From: Pogonophryne albipinna
Lineage: Eukaryota > Chordata > Actinopteri > Perciformes > Artedidraconidae
Reading direction: 5' to 3'
Length of the DNA stretch: 64,000 nucleotides
Assembly (NCBI GenBank): GCA_028583405.1
Contig: CM053260.1
Location: 25,642,147-25,706,146 of the forward strand
Shown here: in pieces, positions 59,646 through 64,000 of the stretch
Numbering within the stretch: position 1 is the stretch's first letter
Layout of the letters: every line of letters starts with the position of its first letter
Made by a program: the position numbers and the translations under genes
Notes under the pieces: generated by a model
The model's database searches: none
The model's input: the letters and a program-made list of their open reading frames with translations, nothing else
What the model was told of the DNA's origin: nothing

Positions 59646-61787
59646 CTAAAACTGTGTGCCCACTACTCTTAAGGCGACCCAGTTCTCGTTGGATCCGATA
59701 ACGCTAAGAGGCTGCGACGGTTTGGGAGGCGGGGGAGGCAGGAGTTTCACGGTGGCGATGGGAGGCAGGCGGGCGGTCTTTAGGATTTCTGGCAAACACT
59801 CGGACTTGATGAGGACGCGATTTGGCCGAGGTTTGTAGCCGGAGAAACCCTGGTCCCTGGCGGTTTCCTCAGCGGGGGATCCGGGGTTTTGGGAGATGGG
59901 GGGCAAGTTCATCCGCTGGTTCATGTCTCCAGACTCCGACTTCCTGAGTTTCTCTTTAGCCTTCAAGTGGTCCATCTTCAGGGTATTTTTCAGTCTCTCA
60001 ATCTCCTCCTTCAGGTTGTCACACTCTGCCTGGTACATCCAGAGGCTACCCTTGAACGCCATCACCTCTTTGCTCAGGCGCCTGTTTTCCCAGCTGAGCT
60101 GCTGCATCTTCTGAATGGCGTCGTTCGGCCGGCGGGCCAACATGCGCCGGAGCTCCTCGATCTCCTCGTCCTTTTGCTCCAGGAGACGTACGTTCTGAGA
60201 TTTCCCAGTGAGCAAATACAGGCGGTGCTGGGCCTTCAGCACTTTCACATAGGCATGAGGGCTCTTCTTCTTCTCCCGAGTCCACTCCCGCCGCGAAATG
60301 TGTTCACGCGCACCCGGCACTTGAACGTTGCACTTTATCTTGAGCATCTTCATCTCCAGACACATTTGCCTTTTTTGGAGCTCATGTTCTTTGATGGTGA
60401 GTGTCGCCTGGTTGAGTTTCAGCTGCTGCTGCACCTCAATATTGTCTCGTGCCTGCAGCTCTTTCTCCAGCGTCTCCTTCTCCGCTGCCATCTTGGCCAA
60501 CTTCTTCTCCGCCAGTATCTGGTTCCTGTCGGCAGAAACCACGCACATGTCCTGCTTCGTTTTGCTTTCCACCTGATCCTGGCGGCCTTTCCACACCTGC
60601 TTCCTCAAACAGCGATTCTCCATCCTCAACCTGGCCATCTGCACCTTCTGAACCTTGGCCTCTTGGAGTTTCTTATCCTTTTGATCAATAATTTGCTTGA
60701 GCTCAGATTGCTGCGCCTTGTCCTCACACTGCTTTTGCAGAAGGAGGTTTCTCTCCGCCTCCACTCTGTCAGTATGGGTTTTCATCTGCGTTAGCATCTT
60801 CTCCAGCTCCACGTTAATGGCCCTCTGTTTGATGATTTCTTGGAAACGGGCGTTAGTTTCATGCATCGTCTTGCTCTCTAGATTTTGGAGTTTAATATCC
60901 CCATCACGCTTCTTCTTCACTTCGACCTCCATGTGTTTCCTGAGGTTTTGCTCCTCCAACACCTTGTCGTCGTGCGTTTCTGCTGCCTTGATGAGGACTC
61001 TGTTTTTTTCAAACAATACTTGATTGTCGACTTTCAGGTTTGCATACTTAATTTTCCACCCCACTATTTGATCCTCCATGTGCTCGTTCCTTTTTTTTAA
61101 ATCATGTATTGTTCTGTTGTTAACATCGTCCTGTCTTCTCAGTTTGTTCAGCTCCTCTGACAGTCTCTCACACTCCTTTATCAAAACCTTCACTTTTTTT
61201 TTGTATTTTAATGCAGACTCATTAGATTCTTTCGCATCCTTCTCACGGGCTGCCACTTCCTTGTTTTTCTTCCTAATAACCTCTCCCAGCTCTTCAATTC
61301 TTTTGATGCTGAAGTTTTTAAGGCCGGTCAGCTCTTCCACATCATGAGAAACTTTCTCCACCAGCATGTTCAGCCTCCTGTTCTCCTTTGATTGGTTTCC
61401 AAAGTGTTCTGCTTCTTTCTCCTTCACTTGGCGGAGAGACTTCTCCAAAACGAATTTGTTCTTATACTCCAGATACTTTCCTTTGTAGAAGGCAGCATTC
61501 TCGTCAGAGACTTTCTTCCCACTCGCTATGACACCTTTTAGTTGCCGGATTTCAACTTTCGACTTGTCCACTTCCTCTCTCATTATTTCGAATGCGCGCG
61601 TCGGATTTTGGACAGTACGCTTAGGGTAAGCTTTCGTCTTCTCCTCTTTTTTCAGATTCATTAAGGAAGATATATTCCTTTTATGCTCTGCGTTCTGGTT
61701 CATCAAATGTTTCTCATTGATTTTGTACCTGTCTATCGCCTCCTGCTGGGCAACAATCCTGGCTTCACGGTCGTTGGACGGCTTCAT
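59646..61787 (-). CDS. intronless coiled-coil protein, CFAP58-like (tentative), copy 4
   Basis: An intact 713-codon frame. It shares TQMKTH and MNQRMNLPP with copy 3 but GWKIKYA with copy 2, and has its own changes (DKSKVEIRQLKGVIAS). The mixture of shared variants suggests gene conversion or unequal exchange between units. Confidence 0.72.
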   Translation of the reverse strand: MKPSNDREARIVAQQEAIDRYKINEKHLMNQNAEHKRNISSLMNLKKEEKTKAYPKRTVQNPTRAFEIMREEVDKSKVEIRQLKGVIASGKKVSDENAAFYKGKYLEYKNKFVLEKSLRQVKEKEAEHFGNQSKENRRLNMLVEKVSHDVEELTGLKNFSIKRIEELGEVIRKKNKEVAAREKDAKESNESALKYKKKVKVLIKECERLSEELNKLRRQDDVNNRTIHDLKKRNEHMEDQIVGWKIKYANLKVDNQVLFEKNRVLIKAAETHDDKVLEEQNLRKHMEVEVKKKRDGDIKLQNLESKTMHETNARFQEIIKQRAINVELEKMLTQMKTHTDRVEAERNLLLQKQCEDKAQQSELKQIIDQKDKKLQEAKVQKVQMARLRMENRCLRKQVWKGRQDQVESKTKQDMCVVSADRNQILAEKKLAKMAAEKETLEKELQARDNIEVQQQLKLNQATLTIKEHELQKRQMCLEMKMLKIKCNVQVPGAREHISRREWTREKKKSPHAYVKVLKAQHRLYLLTGKSQNVRLLEQKDEEIEELRRMLARRPNDAIQKMQQLSWENRRLSKEVMAFKGSLWMYQAECDNLKEEIERLKNTLKMDHLKAKEKLRKSESGDMNQRMNLPPISQNPGSPAEETARDQGFSGYKPRPNRVLIKSECLPEILKTARLPPIATVKLLPPPPPKPSQPLSVIGSNENWVALRVVGTQF

Positions 61788-61939
61788 TGTGACTTTATGT
61801 GAGAGGAATTGATCCTGTGTTTGGTAAATCAGTCGTCGCTTGTGTTTCTGAGTGTATTTTCTGTGAATCTCACCTCACCTCAGGCTGCAACTTTTACCTG
61901 ATGAATTCTGAGGCTTTGAAGATCACCATGGTTGCAATG

Positions 61940-61986
61940 TGATGTCATCGCAGTATGTGATGTCATCGCATTCTATCATGACATCA
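61940..61986. promoter_or_regulatory. three CRE-like motifs upstream of coiled-coil copy 4
   Basis: Same three motifs and spacing as in unit 1. Confidence 0.4.
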
Positions 61987-62037
61987 CTGTCCCTTGTTCT
62001 TCTTTTCTTTAATCATCTTTTTCTTATTATTTTTTCA

Positions 62038-63209
62038 CTAAATAGTACAAATACATATATATTCAGCCTTTTCAGCAATTGATGGGAAACTTTCAACTTT
62101 TATTTGTCCGTCCTTCACAGCAGAATAATCACATGCAGAGGAGCTGGGATTGGTCATCAGTGCCTCAGCAGCTTCACCAGAGCCGTTTCTAAAGTTGATG
62201 GTAGAGTAACGCAGCGAGGCAGAGGGGTTTGTGGGAAAGTTGGCAGTGGAATAAATCGTGGTTGATGAATTTCCAGAGTCTGGCTTCTGGGGGCGCTCCT
62301 GTATTTCCTCGTAGATATCCTTCCAGGAAAGAATAGAAAACACAATTCATCCAACTTTTCAACTTCATCAACACTTTTAAAGTAACTTCAGATAAGTAGA
62401 TTTCCTTGTGCATATCAAATAATAACTCAGGAAATAATGTCATACCAAGTACTAAGACATGTTTTGCAAGGGGATCAAATACTTATTTCCCACAGTTAAA
62501 TGCAAATCAATTTTTATCTTTTATATGATGTCAATTTCTGGATTTTCTTTTTGATATTCTTACTCTCACTGTTCAAATAAACCTACCATTACAATTATAG
62601 ACTGTTCAAGTGGGCAAACTTTCAAAATCTGCAAGGGATCAAGTACTTATTTCCTCCACTGTACATACTCTAAATATATTATATAGTGAAACATTTTTGT
62701 TCTAGCTACTCAACAGCGTGTTTATAATCGTTAAATACAATACTATAAGTACATATTTTGTATTTAAAGGTCCCATGTCATGGCCATTTCTACTGATCAT
62801 ATTTCCATTGTTGAGGTCTACTAGAATAGATTTAAATTGTGCAATTTTCCAAAATCACATTGGTTTCTCAAACAGCATCTCTGTGTGGTATGTGTATTCA
62901 CTCTCTGTCCTAAACGGCTTGTTGGAGCTCCTGCGTGTTCACACGTCACAGAACCCAGGAAGCAAACAATGGAAAAAGTGTGCTACCAAGCAAGCGTACT
63001 CGCGATTGAGAAACACCCTGTTTCTGTGAGAGTGAACATCCCGTTTGAACTCAGAGCAGATTTTGTTGATAAAATATATTCACAGATTGGACCGTTCACT
63101 TTGCAGAAAAACTTGAATCTGAAATCGTCTTTGTTTCCTTCGTCACATGTGATGGAGGTTTTAGCTGTTCTGTACGCAGTTTGATTAAATGGTCCTTGGC
63201 AGCCTGCAG
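62038..63209 (-). pseudogene. receptor remnant Y, unit 4
   Basis: Ig fragment at 63021-63209 and tail exon at 62038-62325. A substitution makes the final Trp codon a stop, so the tail ORF is one residue shorter than in units 1-3. Confidence 0.7.
62469..62663. mobile_element. Tc1-like terminal remnant, unit 4
   Basis: Copy of the unit 1 remnant at the equivalent place. Confidence 0.55.
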
Positions 63210-63460
63210 CTACAAATAAAATAGAAAGTAAAAAATGCAAAATGTTGTTATGTGCTTCACTGGTACAAACAAAATAACAAGAATAAACCATGAAATAAAA
63301 TTTGAGTATTTGATTTCTGAAGTTTTAGGAAATATCTGTTATGTACAATCTATAGCTAATTCTGTAGATAGATTAAATAGATCCTTGCAGCCCCCTTCAT
63401 CTGCAACACAAAAATCGAAGCACAACTTTATACCAAGTTGATTTCTGTGATAAATTGTAT

Positions 63461-64000
63461 TTGGGGGGCGCCTTTCATAGCACCCAAGGACACCTTACAG
63501 GGCATAGGGGAAAGGAACAATTAAAACAGTGGATTTAGTGAAATATCAGCCGGGGTAAAACAAGACAAACAACAGTAAATGGACTACAGAAGGACACAAA
63601 AGCACACAGGGTACAGTATATAAAGAAAATGCCAGTTTGAACAGGTGGGTTTTGAATGTTGTTATGGAATCAGACTGTCGGTGTGTCGTGGCAGGGAGTT
63701 CCAGAGTGGGAGCCGAGCATCTGAAAGCTCGAGCACCCATGGTTTTGAGGCGAGAGCTTGAGACGGTGAGAAGTCCTACGGAGGAAGAGCGGAGGGTGCG
63801 GGAGGGGGTGTACTCCTGAAGGAGGTCGGTGATGTAGATGGGGGCAAGGTTATGGAGAGCTTTCTATGTGAGTAGAAGGTTTTTCTAGTCAATACGGTAG
63901 CGTTCAGGAAGTCAGTGTAGCTGAGTGAGAATGGGGGTGATGTGGTCGGATGAGTTGGTGCGGGTGATGATCCGGGCAGCAGAGTATTGAGGAGTGGAAA
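63461..64000. repeat. unclassified fish interspersed repeat, unit 4
   Basis: Copy of the unit 1 repeat; the window ends at its right edge. Confidence 0.5.

Larger units (their letters stand above)
59045..64000. repeat. segmental duplication unit 4, partial
   Basis: It contains the coiled-coil gene and Y remnant and runs off the window just before the X remnant, so the array continues beyond position 64000. Confidence 0.9.

Overview
The window looks like nuclear DNA from a teleost fish. It holds multi-exon genes with consensus GT/AG splice sites, CD300/polymeric-Ig-receptor-like immune receptors of the fish type, long (GT)n tracts, and several fish-type transposons (hAT, piggyBac, Tc1-like, a Rex-type LINE, an LTR element). 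The species cannot be named from the sequence. Nothing prokaryotic, viral or CRISPR-like is present.

Layout. Positions 1-2878 are the 5' end of an LTR retrotransposon read on the minus strand: an LTR-like block at 2495-2878, then an uninterrupted gag-like frame from an ATG at 2477 out through the window edge, built largely of proline-rich minisatellites. From about 3266 onward the window is a tandem array of one segmental duplication: unit 1 (3266-22686), unit 2 (22687-43600), unit 3 (43601-59044) and the start of unit 4 (59045-64000). Reading from low to high coordinate, with all genes on the minus strand, each unit holds: (a) an intronless coiled-coil gene of 705 or 713 codons, possibly CFAP58-like; (b) a receptor remnant 'Y', with a truncated Ig exon and a tyrosine-motif tail exon; (c) a remnant 'X', a lone tail exon copied from the full receptor; (d) a transposon-rich spacer; (e) a complete seven-exon receptor gene with signal peptide, two Ig-like domains, a Ser/Thr/Gly stalk, a transmembrane segment and a multi-tyrosine tail. 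Unit 4 is cut off within (b)/(c).

The receptor genes of units 2 and 3 are intact in all seven exons (predicted 714 and 642 residues). They differ mainly in stalk length. The unit 1 gene has a stalk exon full of frameshifts. Both Ig domains are unusual: domain 1 lacks the canonical cysteine pair. In domain 2 the B-strand cysteine is phenylalanine, while an extra cysteine appears beside the C-strand cysteine. A small inverted-repeat transposon sits exactly at the splice donor of the domain 2 exon in all three genes and brings an in-frame donor of its own.

Transposon presence or absence between units gives relative dates. A hAT element in the last intron and another behind X are in units 1 and 2 but not unit 3. 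A 2.0 kb piggyBac-like element and a LINE are in unit 1 only. The matching pre-insertion sites are visible in other units. No known system requires the receptor and coiled-coil genes to work together; they appear to have been amplified as neighbours.
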